Below, piece after piece: positions 45,630 through 54,735 of a DNA stretch of 64,000 nucleotides. Below the pieces are notes generated by a model, which was given only the letters and a program-made list of their open reading frames with translations, made no database searches and had not been told where the DNA came from. Where the stretch lies: positions 152,851 to 216,850 of the forward strand of contig NZ_MLGE02000002.1 of NCBI RefSeq assembly GCF_001792775.2. The letters are read 5' to 3'. The stretch comes from Staphylococcus pseudintermedius (GTDB lineage: Bacteria > Bacillota > Bacilli > Staphylococcales > Staphylococcaceae). The position numbers were made by a program, and so were the translations under genes. Every line of letters starts with the position of its first letter. The stretch's first letter is position 1.

Positions 45630-46634
45630 CTAAATAAGAATGGGTTGTTCAAACAGTTGTCGAGCGACGGATTGTGCGGTCTGAATATCCTCTGCACCAT
45701 ATACTAACAAACGTCCATCTTGATACAATGTCATGTCACACGCTCCAAGTCGTAAACGTTTAACGAAACGATTATCAATTAAAATTGTGACTTCTTTACT
45801 TATGGTCGCTTCAAATTGTCCTGGAGCTAACCTGAATTGAAACACACCGCCACATAACAATTGCGTAGACTTAAGCTGTTTATTTTGCAGACGCGTGAAC
45901 TGATGCTGGGCACATACGGAACAGTCTGCTTCTTTAAGACTTTGAATCGAAATTTTTTTCACTTTTCCTTGATGAATATCACTCGTCGTCATTTGGTAAG
46001 AAAAATCACCATGCATCAAGTAATAGAAGACTTCTGCCACGACAAAACTACTCGCCAAATGAACAGCGGGTGGCAAGACGCCGTTAAGGTCACAACTTTC
46101 CATCGTCTCGGGCACATCCGGCATCACACAATGTAAACAAGGCCCGTCATGACTGATAGGAAAGACACTCAACTGACTTCCCACGACTGCACCATAAATA
46201 TAAGGAATATCCAATTTCCGTGTTGCTTCATTCACTAAATAACGTGTTTCAAAACGATCCAAGCCATCAAGTACCATATCCGGTTGCAGTTCCTCAAGAA
46301 TGCCTTCAATATTTCGTGCTGTCACTTCTTCGTATAACGGTTCTATTGTGACTTCATGATTCATCATCGCGAGTCGTTCTTTTAGCGCAAATACTTTCGG
46401 CTTCATCGCTTCAGCATCCGCTTCAACATAGCCACTTTGACGGTGTAAGTTAGATAAATGTACCACATCTTTATCGACGATGGTCAATTTACCGACACCA
46501 CTTCTTACCAATTGTTCAGCGATGCCACTGCCTAAAGCGCCGACACCGATGACAAAGACGTGTAATTGTTGCAATCGACGTTGGCTCTGTTCTCCAAAAT
46601 GCTGGAAGCGAATTTGTCTATGATAGCGTGTCAT
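45630..46634 (-). CDS. thiF: ThiF adenylyltransferase
   Basis: 334 residues of the E1-like family. It adenylates the C-terminus of ThiS for sulfur transfer. The nucleotide site is GVGALGSGIAEQLVRSGVG; zinc cysteines are in CLHC and CSVC. A C-terminal extension of about 90 residues follows the usual E1 domain and may be an accessory domain. The start overlaps the thiG stop by one base. Confidence 0.9.
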   Translation of the reverse strand: MTRYHRQIRFQHFGEQSQRRLQQLHVFVIGVGALGSGIAEQLVRSGVGKLTIVDKDVVHLSNLHRQSGYVEADAEAMKPKVFALKERLAMMNHEVTIEPLYEEVTARNIEGILEELQPDMVLDGLDRFETRYLVNEATRKLDIPYIYGAVVGSQLSVFPISHDGPCLHCVMPDVPETMESCDLNGVLPPAVHLASSFVVAEVFYYLMHGDFSYQMTTSDIHQGKVKKISIQSLKEADCSVCAQHQFTRLQNKQLKSTQLLCGGVFQFRLAPGQFEATISKEVTILIDNRFVKRLRLGACDMTLYQDGRLLVYGAEDIQTAQSVARQLFEQPILI

Positions 46635-47401
46635 TATAAAAAGCCTAACCCCTCAGATGGACTAGATTGCACAGCATTATAACGAATTGGGATACGGCCT
46701 GCTTCGTAGCTCAAACGACCCGCTTCGATTCCTTTTTTCATCGCTTCAGCCATTTTCACTGGATCTTGCGCACGAGATACAGCTGAATTGAGCAAAATCG
46801 CATCTGCACCAAGTTCCATCGCTTCGGCACAGTCTTTGGCTGAACCAATACCTGCATCTACAATAACGGGTACCTCGCACTTTTCAATAATATAACGGAG
46901 GTTCAGTGGATTTGTAATACCACGACCTGTACCGATTGGAGAAGCAAGTGGCATTACCGCATGAACACCTAAACTTTCGAGTCGCTTGGCTAACACGACA
47001 TCATCTGAAATATATGGACAAACAATGTAGCCTTTTTCTAATAAAATTTCACAAGCTTTGTACGTTTCGAGTGGGTCAGGTAATAACGTATCATCATCGC
47101 CAATTACTTCGACCTTAATCATGTCACACACGCCAGCTTCACGCGCTAATTCGGCAATACGCACCGCTTCTTCTGCCGTTTTCGCACCTGCTGTATTAGG
47201 AAATGTTGTAAACTTAGATAAATCGACATTCGCCAATGGGTTCGGTAAGCTTCGGTCATATAAACTCATACGTCTGACCGCAAATGTCAGCACTTCTGTT
47301 TCGGATGCTTCAATGGCCTTAGACTGGATCGCTTCACTTTCAAATTTTCCTGTCCCTAAAAATAATCTTGAATGAAATGTTAAATCTCCAATTTTAAACA
47401 T
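46634..47401 (-). CDS. thiG: Thiazole synthase
   Basis: 255 residues of the TIM-barrel ThiG, which builds the thiazole phosphate of thiamine from deoxyxylulose-5-phosphate, dehydroglycine and ThiS-thiocarboxylate. The Schiff-base lysine is in [10 protein letters not shown], and the phosphate sites are in [10 protein letters not shown] and [10 protein letters not shown]. It lies 3 bases after thiS. Confidence 0.95.
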   Translation of the reverse strand: MFKIGDLTFHSRLFLGTGKFESEAIQSKAIEASETEVLTFAVRRMSLYDRSLPNPLANVDLSKFTTFPNTAGAKTAEEAVRIAELAREAGVCDMIKVEVIGDDDTLLPDPLETYKACEILLEKGYIVCPYISDDVVLAKRLESLGVHAVMPLASPIGTGRGITNPLNLRYIIEKCEVPVIVDAGIGSAKDCAEAMELGADAILLNSAVSRAQDPVKMAEAMKKGIEAGRLSYEAGRIPIRYNAVQSSPSEGLGFL

Positions 47402-47404
47402 ATG

Positions 47405-47605
47405 TTAACCGCCTCCCACAAATTCTAACAATTCTAATCGATCATCTTGCTGTACTTCAGTTGTGGCCCATGCAGAACGTTTCACGACTGCTGCATTACG
47501 TTCGACTGCCATCCGTTTCGCTTCGATACCGAAATGGTCTAAAATGTCTTGTACCGTTGTGCCTTCTTCAAATTGTTGCTGCTCTCCATTTACAAAAACT
47601 TCCAT
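47405..47605 (-). CDS. thiS: Sulfur carrier protein ThiS
   Basis: 66 residues, ubiquitin-like fold, ending LLEFVGGG; the C-terminal glycines receive AMP and then sulfur. The start directly follows the tenI stop, so translation is coupled. Confidence 0.93.
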   Translation of the reverse strand: MEVFVNGEQQQFEEGTTVQDILDHFGIEAKRMAVERNAAVVKRSAWATTEVQQDDRLELLEFVGGG

Positions 47606-48196
47606 TCATTTCACCTTCTTTAATGACCAATAATCAACCATTTTTTCAAACGATTGAAGTTCATACCCAAATGCACTGCTCATACACGCGATTCCTGTAA
47701 AATGAGACGATATCTGTTGTACTGTGTCAGCTGTAATGCCCCCCAATGCCACTACCGGAAAATCAATAGCTAAAACTTCATCCACTTCAAGTTGTGTGCG
47801 CGGTGGCAAGTCAGGTTTTGAAGAGGTTGGAAAAAGGTGTCCGAATAACACAAAATCTAATTGCTGCGCTTTTGCGTCACGAACCATCGCTGCTGAATGT
47901 GTCGACATGCTCACTTGATAATGAGGCTGTACTTGTTTTAATAACGTAGCACGGTGATCTCCCTCTTTAAAATGCACATTGGAAATGCTGAGTTCCATCG
48001 CTAATGTCACATCCGTATGGATAATCACTTTAGACTTTGGAAAGCCATTCGCCAATAACTGGATGAGCCATTGCTTGAGTGCGTGTCGATTCATCGGCGT
48101 CCGTAAAATGACACCTGCAATCTGACTTTCAATAACACAGAGCCGTTTGATATGCCAGTCGTCTAATACAACATACGGTGTAATCACAATCATCAT
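47606..48196 (-). CDS. tenI: Thiazole tautomerase TenI-like protein
   Basis: 196 residues of the ThiE/TenI TIM-barrel family. DFVLFGHLFPTSSKPDLPPR resembles the TenI loop, and VALGGIT is the phosphate site; the residues ThiE needs for pyrimidine diphosphate are not evident. TenI aromatises the thiazole product of ThiG. It is the first gene after the TPP riboswitch. ATGs at 48196 and 48193 are both possible. Confidence 0.8.
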   Translation of the reverse strand: MMIVITPYVVLDDWHIKRLCVIESQIAGVILRTPMNRHALKQWLIQLLANGFPKSKVIIHTDVTLAMELSISNVHFKEGDHRATLLKQVQPHYQVSMSTHSAAMVRDAKAQQLDFVLFGHLFPTSSKPDLPPRTQLEVDEVLAIDFPVVALGGITADTVQQISSHFTGIACMSSAFGYELQSFEKMVDYWSLKKVK

Positions 48197-48224
48197 TGCC
48201 TTTTCCCTCTCTTTCCCTTCACAA

Positions 48225-48266
48225 TAAAAAAACTACTCCCCCGTTATTTACAACAGAAAAGTAGCC
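48225..48266 (-). terminator. TPP-riboswitch-controlled terminator
   Basis: On the minus strand CTACT...AGTAG closes a G-rich loop and is followed by TTTTTTT. The 5' arm (GGCTACTTTTCT) can also pair with the AGGAAAGTGGCT end of the aptamer, which gives an antiterminator or alternative fold. Confidence 0.75.
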
Positions 48267-48285
48267 TCATTTGACACGAATACAG

Positions 48286-48378
48286 CCACTTTCCTACGCC
48301 AGTACGAACTGGATCAGGTTCAGGAATTTTGAAATCAACATTTCAATCTCAGCCATTATGAACGGCACTTCCAGTGGA
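48286..48378 (-). ncRNA. TPP (THI element) riboswitch
   Basis: On the minus strand the conserved blocks appear in order: GGAAGTGCC, TGGCTGAGA, CCTGAACCTGATC, AGTTCGTACTGGCGTAGGAAAG. This is the thiamine pyrophosphate aptamer. It controls tenI-thiS-thiG-thiF through the terminator at 48225-48266. Its promoter must lie in or near the end of the BI-1 gene. Confidence 0.96.
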
Positions 48379-48400
48379 TTGTTTGAAATATTCAATTGTT

Positions 48401-49021
48401 TTATCGTTTCATGATACGAGCTAATTCTAACACATAACGAATAATGTGGAAAAGGTTTATAAATAAATTAAAGCCTAATTCTCGTGGTGAAAACTGACCT
48501 CGCTTCATACGATTGAAGTCATAAAGTGTGTACAGTAAAAATAGTAATAACCCGACAACTGCAATCATCGTATAATAAACTGGGCTGTGAATCCACCAAC
48601 CTACAAGACTTGCTAAAATAAGCGCGATTAATGTCACGAATAAATATTTGCCTAAGCTCGACGCATCTTTAATCCAGAAATAACCGAGAATACCAAAAAT
48701 GACGAATCCAGATACGGCTAAAATCACCATATTGAAAAATAAACGCGCACCTAAATCTTGCAATGTATACATAAATGCCGCATAGGATAATAATCCGACG
48801 ACAATGGTATAAATGTGAGAAATAATCGGGCCACTAAAGCGCACACGTTGAAATACCATTGATGCTAAGATTAAGACGAGTAGTCCGATAGAAAGTGGTT
48901 GTCGCCATGCTATGGGTAAAAATTGTCCAAAATATGTTGAAATCCCAAAAATTAGCCAATAATACATAAAAAACAACCATACTTTGCCGTAAGCAGAACG
49001 GCGTTGATTTTGTGTTGCCAT
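48401..49021 (-). CDS. Bax inhibitor-1 (BI-1/YetJ) family membrane protein
   Basis: 206 residues, seven hydrophobic segments, with the family's C-terminal LYTLYDFNRMKRG and a charged end. Bacterial BI-1 relatives such as YetJ behave as pH-sensitive Ca2+ leak channels. The role here is not known. GGAGGC precedes the ATG at 49021. Confidence 0.82.
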   Translation of the reverse strand: MATQNQRRSAYGKVWLFFMYYWLIFGISTYFGQFLPIAWRQPLSIGLLVLILASMVFQRVRFSGPIISHIYTIVVGLLSYAAFMYTLQDLGARLFFNMVILAVSGFVIFGILGYFWIKDASSLGKYLFVTLIALILASLVGWWIHSPVYYTMIAVVGLLLFLLYTLYDFNRMKRGQFSPRELGFNLFINLFHIIRYVLELARIMKR

Positions 49022-49361
49022 CTCATTTTGCCTCCTTTCCTTCTATTTTATGATATGTCACAGCAGAATCAAATGCAGAAATGATACAACTATTCCATTG
49101 ATAAAGACTACATTTATATTACAAAAACTTTAATTATCTCAAAAGATTTACAAATCAAATTTTCTATAAATTGGATAGTGACAACATTCAAGGACAATAC
49201 GACAGTAAAACTATATTTTCCGCAATATTACAGATTCGTAACATCTCCCCTATATGATAATATTTTTGTTATCATAATGATTGAATTAATAATCAAATTA
49301 CACATTTCGTTATTCATTGCTCAACACATCTTATCATTCGTGTAAATAAGGAGGCAATACT
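49022..49361. other. Promoter region between BI-1 and the LysM/CHAP gene
   Basis: 340 AT-rich bases. It contains the WalR-type repeat at 49227-49243 overlapping a weak -35, with TATGAT (49253-49258) as the likely -10. The transcript would have a leader of about 95 bases. Nothing else is recognised. Confidence 0.5.
49227..49243 (-). promoter_or_regulatory. WalR-type direct repeat upstream of the CHAP hydrolase
   Basis: On the minus strand TGTTAC-N5(GAATC)-TGTAAT, a full match to TGTWAH-N5-TGTWAH. CHAP/LysM hydrolases are classical WalKR targets in S. aureus. Confidence 0.7.
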
Positions 49362-50189
49362 TTGAAAAAACTCGCATTTGCATGTACGTTGACTTCAGGT
49401 GCGGCAGCCGTCGCTATGCTCAATCATCAAGATGCCGACGCGTCAACACAATACACAGTCCAATCTGGTGATTCACTTTGGTCCATCGCGCAAAAATATG
49501 GCACAACAGTTGATGCACTTAAGCAATCCAATCAATTACAAAACAACATGGTCTTCCCTGGCCAAGTCTTATCTATCGGGGGCGGTAGTGGTGCACAATC
49601 TTCTGCGACAGTACCGCAACAAACTGGAGGCACATACACTGTACAAGCTGGCGAATCTTTAAATGTCATTGCCACAAAATATGGTGTGTCTGTTCAAGAT
49701 TTAATGCGTGCTAACGGATTAACGAACTACCTAATCCATCCTAACCAACAACTTCAAATCCCTGGTGGCAACGGTGGCAACACTGCACCAAAAACAGGTG
49801 GTGCTGGCGGTACAGGTAGTATCTCAACAAGCGGTCAATACAATACACCTACATTTAACCATCAAAACTTATACGACTGGGGTCAATGTACGTATCATGT
49901 ATTTGATCGTCGTGCACAAATCGGTCAACCTATTAGTACGTATTGGTGGAACGCTGATCATTGGGCAGCTAATGCCGCAGCAGATGGTTATACAGTAGAC
50001 CATAATCCAACAACGGGTTCAATTATGCAAAACTTTGAAGGTCCTGTGGGTCACGTTGCTTTTGTTGAACGTGTGAACTATGATGGTAGTATTTTAATTT
50101 CAGAAATGAACTATAATACGCCACCAGGACAACAAGATTATCGTACAATCCCAGCATCAATTGCTTCATCATACAATTATATTCATTAA
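49362..50189 (+). CDS. Secreted LysM-CHAP peptidoglycan hydrolase
   Basis: 275 residues: signal peptide to about residue 27 (ADA), two LysM repeats (about 30-73 and 91-134), a Gly/Thr linker, and a CHAP domain (about 160-275) with catalytic C176 (GQCTYHV), H231 (GPVGHVAFVE) and N250/E248 (SEMNY). It cleaves peptidoglycan as an amidase or endopeptidase during division. The start is TTG 49362, 9 bases after AAGGAGG. It resembles the S. aureus gene SA0620 from memory; true Sle1 has three LysM units. Confidence 0.92.
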   Translation: MKKLAFACTLTSGAAAVAMLNHQDADASTQYTVQSGDSLWSIAQKYGTTVDALKQSNQLQNNMVFPGQVLSIGGGSGAQSSATVPQQTGGTYTVQAGESLNVIATKYGVSVQDLMRANGLTNYLIHPNQQLQIPGGNGGNTAPKTGGAGGTGSISTSGQYNTPTFNHQNLYDWGQCTYHVFDRRAQIGQPISTYWWNADHWAANAAADGYTVDHNPTTGSIMQNFEGPVGHVAFVERVNYDGSILISEMNYNTPPGQQDYRTIPASIASSYNYIH

Positions 50190-50195
50190 TATTGT

Positions 50196-50248
50196 AAAAA
50201 GAGATTAACTAAGGTGTTTTCGTACATCATTAGTTAATCTTTTTTTTA
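50196..50248 (+). terminator. Terminator of the CHAP gene
   Basis: AGATTAACTAA (50202-50212) pairs perfectly with TTAGTTAATCT (50230-50240), followed by a run of seven T. Confidence 0.9.
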
Positions 50249-50261
50249 TTCCCCAATTAAC

Positions 50262-50440
50262 GAAAATGCACATTGTGTTTTTATAGTTTGTCAAAGTCTG
50301 TGCGACGTTTGTGAGAAGCGCACCCTCTTTGCCAGAGCAACACGACGACACCTTTGTCACAAACAAGAACTTTGTACTATTCCCCAAAATAATTGGCATC
50401 AAAAAGAAGCCAAGACATACATCTCAGCTCCTTGCTTATA
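50262..50440 (-). repeat. Structured intergenic repeat, copy 3 (reduced)
   Basis: Read on the minus strand it keeps TTTTTGATGC.AATTA, GGGAATAGTACA, ACAAAG.TGTCGTCGT and a TTCTCA block in the same order as copies 1 and 2, but lacks the CTAGGGGCTGG region and the first hairpin. A GTGCG/CGCAC stem replaces the GACTTCTC hairpin. It lies directly after pit in the same direction, and its start probably also serves as the pit terminator. Confidence 0.6.
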
Positions 50441-50449
50441 TAGTTATCG

Positions 50450-51451
50450 TTATAAGAATAAATTTAAAATGAAGTAAAAAGTACCGGCAATCAATGCAGA
50501 AATAGGTAAAGTAATCACCCAAGTCACAATCATACGTTTCGCTGTATTCCAGTGCACACCTTTAATTCGATTCGATGAGCCCACACCGAGAATTGAAGAT
50601 GAAACAACGTGTGTTGTTGACAATGGGAAATGTAACGATGATGCGACAAAGATTGTTAACGCTGATGCTAAGTCTGCTGACGCCCCATTTGCAGGACGGA
50701 TTTTCATGATATTGCCACCGACTGTTTTAATGATTTTCCAACCACCGACTGCTGTACCTAAGCCCATTGCAGCAGCACAGGCTACTTTTACCCATAATGC
50801 TGGCTCGACACTTGTTTGCATATTCGCTACGATTAACGCCATTGTAATGATACCCATTGACTTTTGCGCATCATTCGTCCCGTGTGAGAACGACTGTAAA
50901 GACGCAGTGAAAATTTGAAAAATACGGAAGTTACGATTCGTACGTGTCAAATTCGCATTTCTAAATACACGTTTGACAAGCGTATACATGACAAAACCTA
51001 CAACGAACGCAATCACAGGTGATAAAATTAAAACAAGCACGATTTTTGTAAAACCTTGATAGTGTAAGACATCAACTGACCCCGCAGAAGCAATCGCCGC
51101 ACCAGCAATTGCACCGATTAACGCATGTGAAGACGAACTCGGTATACCGTAAAACCAAGTGACTAAATTCCACACAATTGCAGCTAATATCGCGGATAAT
51201 ACAACGATGAGACCATTGTCTAAAGTAAATGGATCCACAATTTCTTTTGTAATCGTTGAAGCCACACCTGTAAATGTCAAGGCACCAATAAAGTTCATAA
51301 TGGCCGCTAAGAAAATGGCTTGCCTTGGTGTTAACGCACGCGTCGATACTGCTGTCGCTACGGCATTCGCTGTATCGTGAAAGCCATTAATAAAATCAAA
51401 TAATAACGAAAAGATAATGATAGCTACTGTAATAAGCAACAAAAACTCCAT
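50450..51451 (-). CDS. pit: PiT-family inorganic phosphate transporter
   Basis: 333 residues with about ten hydrophobic segments and the family duplications DFINGFHDTANAVATAVSTRAL (N-half) and FSHGTNDAQKSMG (C-half), which hold the phosphate/cation site. It is a low-affinity, proton- or metal-phosphate-coupled importer. It is co-transcribed with the DUF47 gene 14 bases upstream, whose promoter carries a Pho-box-like array. Confidence 0.94.
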   Translation of the reverse strand: MEFLLLITVAIIIFSLLFDFINGFHDTANAVATAVSTRALTPRQAIFLAAIMNFIGALTFTGVASTITKEIVDPFTLDNGLIVVLSAILAAIVWNLVTWFYGIPSSSSHALIGAIAGAAIASAGSVDVLHYQGFTKIVLVLILSPVIAFVVGFVMYTLVKRVFRNANLTRTNRNFRIFQIFTASLQSFSHGTNDAQKSMGIITMALIVANMQTSVEPALWVKVACAAAMGLGTAVGGWKIIKTVGGNIMKIRPANGASADLASALTIFVASSLHFPLSTTHVVSSSILGVGSSNRIKGVHWNTAKRMIVTWVITLPISALIAGTFYFILNLFL

Positions 51452-51465
51452 AAATGAGGACTCCC

Positions 51466-52083
51466 TTAGCTATTTTTCATTATGATTGTTTCAAAATTAT
51501 TCGCAACAGCTTGGCAGCGGTCAGCAATATTTTCTAAACTTTCATAAATGTCTTTGATCTTAATTAAAGTGACAGGGTCTGTTTCACTATTAAAGATATG
51601 TTTAATGGATTGACGTAAAATACCATCACAATTCGTTTCGTATTCTTTAATATTGATTGAGTGTACACGCATATGTGAAAGTTTTTTCTCTGTCATTAAG
51701 CCAATTGCTAATTTCATTTCCCCGATTGCTTTTTGAATATTATCTACAAACTCTAACATGTATTCATCTGTGTATTCTATTGAGTACATTTCAAACATAG
51801 CGGACGTTTCTTCCATCGCATCTAAGACGTCATCAATCGCATTACACAACGACATAATGTCTTCACGTTCAATTGGTGTAATAAATGTTTGATTGAGGTC
51901 TGTAATCACCTGATGCATCAATTCGTCACCATGTGATTCATACGTCTTCACGTTGTCGGCATAAGCTCGCAAATCTAAATGGGTGTTGAAATCCATTTTA
52001 CCGAATTCAATTGCAGCTCGGTCTAAATTGAAAATCATATCCTCTAGACGCTCCATGAACTTATCCTTTTTCTTCCTAATCAT
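51466..52083 (-). CDS. DUF47 / PhoU-like phosphate transport accessory protein
   Basis: 205 residues of all-helical PhoU-like DUF47, with the metal-binding-type motifs YESHGDELMHQV and DAIDDVLDAMEE-like NAIDDVLDAMEETSAMFE. Such proteins partner PiT transporters and probably modulate them. The start is ATG 52083, 6 bases after GGAGGA; an extension to 52098 runs through that site. Confidence 0.9.
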   Translation of the reverse strand: MIRKKKDKFMERLEDMIFNLDRAAIEFGKMDFNTHLDLRAYADNVKTYESHGDELMHQVITDLNQTFITPIEREDIMSLCNAIDDVLDAMEETSAMFEMYSIEYTDEYMLEFVDNIQKAIGEMKLAIGLMTEKKLSHMRVHSINIKEYETNCDGILRQSIKHIFNSETDPVTLIKIKDIYESLENIADRCQAVANNFETIIMKNS

Positions 52084-52121
52084 GTTAAAATCCTCCATTC
52101 AGCGATTACCTAAATCACTAT

Positions 52122-52171
52122 TGTAAAAGTTATGTTACTTTAATTATAAAATATTGTTAATCCTTTGTTAA
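52122..52171. promoter_or_regulatory. Five hexamers at 11-bp period upstream of DUF47-pit (Pho-box-like array)
   Basis: TGTAAA (52122), TGTTAC (52133), TTATAA (52144), TGTTAA (52155) and TGTTAA (52166) each begin exactly 11 bases apart. On the transcribed (minus) strand the last two read TTAACA-N5-TTAACA, the PhoP box of Bacillus. WalR sites share this half-site family, but the 11-bp phasing and phosphate genes favour PhoP. Confidence 0.65.
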
Positions 52172-52569
52172 CTCAAAATATAACGTGCAGGCAACATCAC
52201 CTTTTTAACTTTCAATTTTATTAGTGCTCAATGTTTTCACATTTTTTCATAATCCTATTCGAAAATAGCACATATTTAAAGAAGCTACAATTAAATTTAC
52301 AAAACCTTAACATTTTATTTTGTGAAGATGTGAATTTCATCACTGGATAAGACTTTTCGGTGAGATGAAAGCATTATTTGTAGCGTATTTTGTAACTTTT
52401 CGATACAAAGCGCCTTGAATATGTCGCTTTTGTAAAATAATTAAAATCTCAGAAAATTGTTTTAAGCTTTTTACTGACTCATTTTTACATCACCACACGC
52501 TTTAACGTGATAATAAAAACTTATCATTGAGGTGATGTGATTCGGAAATTTTAAATTCACACTTAGTAG
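52172..52569. other. Gene-free stretch upstream of DUF47-pit
   Basis: About 400 AT-rich bases with no open gene. Apart from the Pho-box-like array at its edge I see no clear element. Confidence 0.35.
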
Positions 52570-52710
52570 CATAGGTTCGCGTTTCTATGGACTTGCCTCC
52601 ACTTAATTTAGCTACATCTGATTCGTTAGAAGTCTCGCCCATTTTTAGCAATTGAAAATCAAAGACAGCGAATGAATGAGGACAAACTTATGAATGAAGA
52701 AAACGAAACG
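52570..52710 (+). repeat. Structured intergenic repeat, copy 4 (remnant)
   Basis: It begins CATAGGTTCGCGTTTC, like the CATAGCTTCGCGTTTC of copy 2, and ends TGAGGACAAACTTATGAA..GAAAAC, like its GAGGGCAAG.TATGAAA end. The middle is deleted or unrecognisable. The match is short, so this is less certain than the other copies. Confidence 0.45.
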
Positions 52711-52725
52711 TATCACAACAAAAAA

Positions 52726-52753
52726 CCCCGTTAAATCTCAGTTTAACGAGGGT
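52726..52753 (-). terminator. Terminator of the gra-vra operon
   Basis: On the minus strand CCTCGTTAAAC pairs with GTTTAACGGGG-like arms (CCTCGTTAAA/TTTAACGGGG) and TTTTTTG follows. A second hairpin (GAAGATG...CATCTTTTT, about 52776-52831) lies nearer the vraG stop, so two terminators stand in series. Confidence 0.8.
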
Positions 52754-52836
52754 ACGTTGCAATAGTAAAACCTAGGGTGACGGGATAAAAAGATGCATCT
52801 GGCTCAACCTGAACATCATCTTCCTCCCCCGCATTG

Positions 52837-54735
52837 CTATATCGAAAACTTAATCACACGTCTCGAATGATAATAAGCGAGCACTGCAAATATCAAATAA
52901 ATGACCGCATAAACTGTCATCGCAAAAATAACAGGCGCAAAGTCCACACCATTCATCAATGTATTAAAGGCTCGTGCTGCAAAAAAGGCATGTCCTAAAC
53001 CAATGATTAATGGTAATCCAAAGTTAAAAGCGATTTTCAATGCTAACCCTTTAAACATGTCTTGGTGTGTGTAACCCATTTTACGTAAAATTTGATAGTT
53101 TGCCATTTCATCTTCATTTTCATCCATTTGTTTAATGTAAATGATACATCCTGCTGCGATTAAAAAGGCAACACCTAAGAAGCCACTCACAAACAAGAAC
53201 ATACCTGAAAATGCCAATTGTTCTTTTTCTAATGATGTACGAGACTGTGGTAACATTTGATTGAATTGCTCATTCGCACTTTCAACTTTTACAACATCTT
53301 TCGCACTTTTTAAATCAAATCCCACTTGCGTAATCGGTGGATTGTCTTTATCTTTAATCTGCGTTGCTTTGAGCATCTCAAATGTTTTATGATCGATAAT
53401 TCCTACAGATCGTCCCAAAGCTGCACGATACGATAACACATTGTATGGAGACGTTTCTGTAATTTCTAATGGCGCATGCTTTTCTTTACGTCCTAAATCG
53501 ATTGTTACACCTTTATCTAATCCAATAAAAGTTTCTGATACTTTAAAGTAATTGACTAATGTGATTTCACCTGGATTTACATCCATTTTGTCAACTTCTG
53601 CATCACTAATAATTGGTAAGCTGTTAACGTCTTTATGCAATGCTTTACCCGAATGGACAATTGGCACTTCGATGACATGTTGTACGACTTTATTATATGG
53701 AATATTTTTCGCATTTAAATACGCTTCAAGCTTTTGAGCCTCTCCTTCATTAATATACGTAAATTCATGAGGTGCTAAGCCATTTACATTATTTTCAATG
53801 TTTGCTTTACTAATCGTCGCAAAAGATAATAATGTAATCGTAATTGCTGAAATAATCCCAATTACTGTTAATGAGAAAGCGTTCTTTTTCATTCGGTGCA
53901 TAATCGACGCAGTAAACACAACGTCTGTCACATTGACGTAACCGCGTTTGCTTCTTTTTAACGATTTAAAAATTAACGACACGGAACTTCTGAAAAAGAA
54001 GTACGCCCCTACAACAGTTAAAAAGAGTATTAAAAACGCAGAAATTAAGGTAAGTTCAATATTTTTGAGCATGATTGTCGATAAGTAATATCCTAATCCG
54101 ATCATCGCAATGCCAAGAATTCCAAAAGTCATTTCTGCCTTGGTCATATTCGCTTGTGTCGCTTCACTTTGCTGCACATCATACATCAGTTGAATAATCG
54201 AACGACGCTTAATGAATATGAAACTTTGCACCATAATTAAGATGAATGAAATGACCACCAAAATCATCGTCACTGTGAGCGCTGCGGGTTCAAATAAAAT
54301 TTTAATATCTAGCGGAATTTGAGCTGTTTTTTTAACAATCAGCAGCAACAAACGCGAACCAAACAATCCTAGAAGCAATCCGATGACTGTTGTTCCGATA
54401 AAGATAATCGCTTGTTCTAACATCATCATGCGCATTAAATCTTTACGTGATAAACCGATGAGTTGAAACAGCGCAAAACTTTTCGTCCGGCGTTTAATAA
54501 ATAGACGATTTGCATACATTAAAAAAATGATAATAATCACAAATAAAAACTTTTCACCGATTCCTGCACTTGAATTTAACAGTTTCGCGTTTTCTCCATT
54601 TGCAATGCTATCGGTATATTTTAAAGTTACAAAACTAAAATAAAGTGCGATACTGAGCATTAAAGAAAACAAGTAAATCCCATAATGTCTTAAGTTTTGT
54701 TTAAAATTTTTGAGGACAATCGCACTAAAACGCAT
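52837..54735 (-). CDS. vraG: VraG, ABC transporter permease for antimicrobial-peptide resistance
   Basis: 632 residues of the BceB/FtsX-type permease: ten hydrophobic segments with a large extracellular domain (about 310-510) between segments 7 and 8. With VraF it senses and resists cationic peptides such as defensins and polymyxin, signalling through GraS. It overlaps vraF by 11 bases. The length is close to S. aureus VraG (629 as I recall). Confidence 0.95.
   Translation of the reverse strand: MRFSAIVLKNFKQNLRHYGIYLFSLMLSIALYFSFVTLKYTDSIANGENAKLLNSSAGIGEKFLFVIIIIFLMYANRLFIKRRTKSFALFQLIGLSRKDLMRMMMLEQAIIFIGTTVIGLLLGLFGSRLLLLIVKKTAQIPLDIKILFEPAALTVTMILVVISFILIMVQSFIFIKRRSIIQLMYDVQQSEATQANMTKAEMTFGILGIAMIGLGYYLSTIMLKNIELTLISAFLILFLTVVGAYFFFRSSVSLIFKSLKRSKRGYVNVTDVVFTASIMHRMKKNAFSLTVIGIISAITITLLSFATISKANIENNVNGLAPHEFTYINEGEAQKLEAYLNAKNIPYNKVVQHVIEVPIVHSGKALHKDVNSLPIISDAEVDKMDVNPGEITLVNYFKVSETFIGLDKGVTIDLGRKEKHAPLEITETSPYNVLSYRAALGRSVGIIDHKTFEMLKATQIKDKDNPPITQVGFDLKSAKDVVKVESANEQFNQMLPQSRTSLEKEQLAFSGMFLFVSGFLGVAFLIAAGCIIYIKQMDENEDEMANYQILRKMGYTHQDMFKGLALKIAFNFGLPLIIGLGHAFFAARAFNTLMNGVDFAPVIFAMTVYAVIYLIFAVLAYYHSRRVIKFSI

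Noticed and set aside
49362..50189. Sle1 (Aaa) call for the LysM/CHAP protein
   Set aside because: Only two LysM repeats are present and the locus matches the SA0620 position; Sle1 has three and lies elsewhere in S. aureus.
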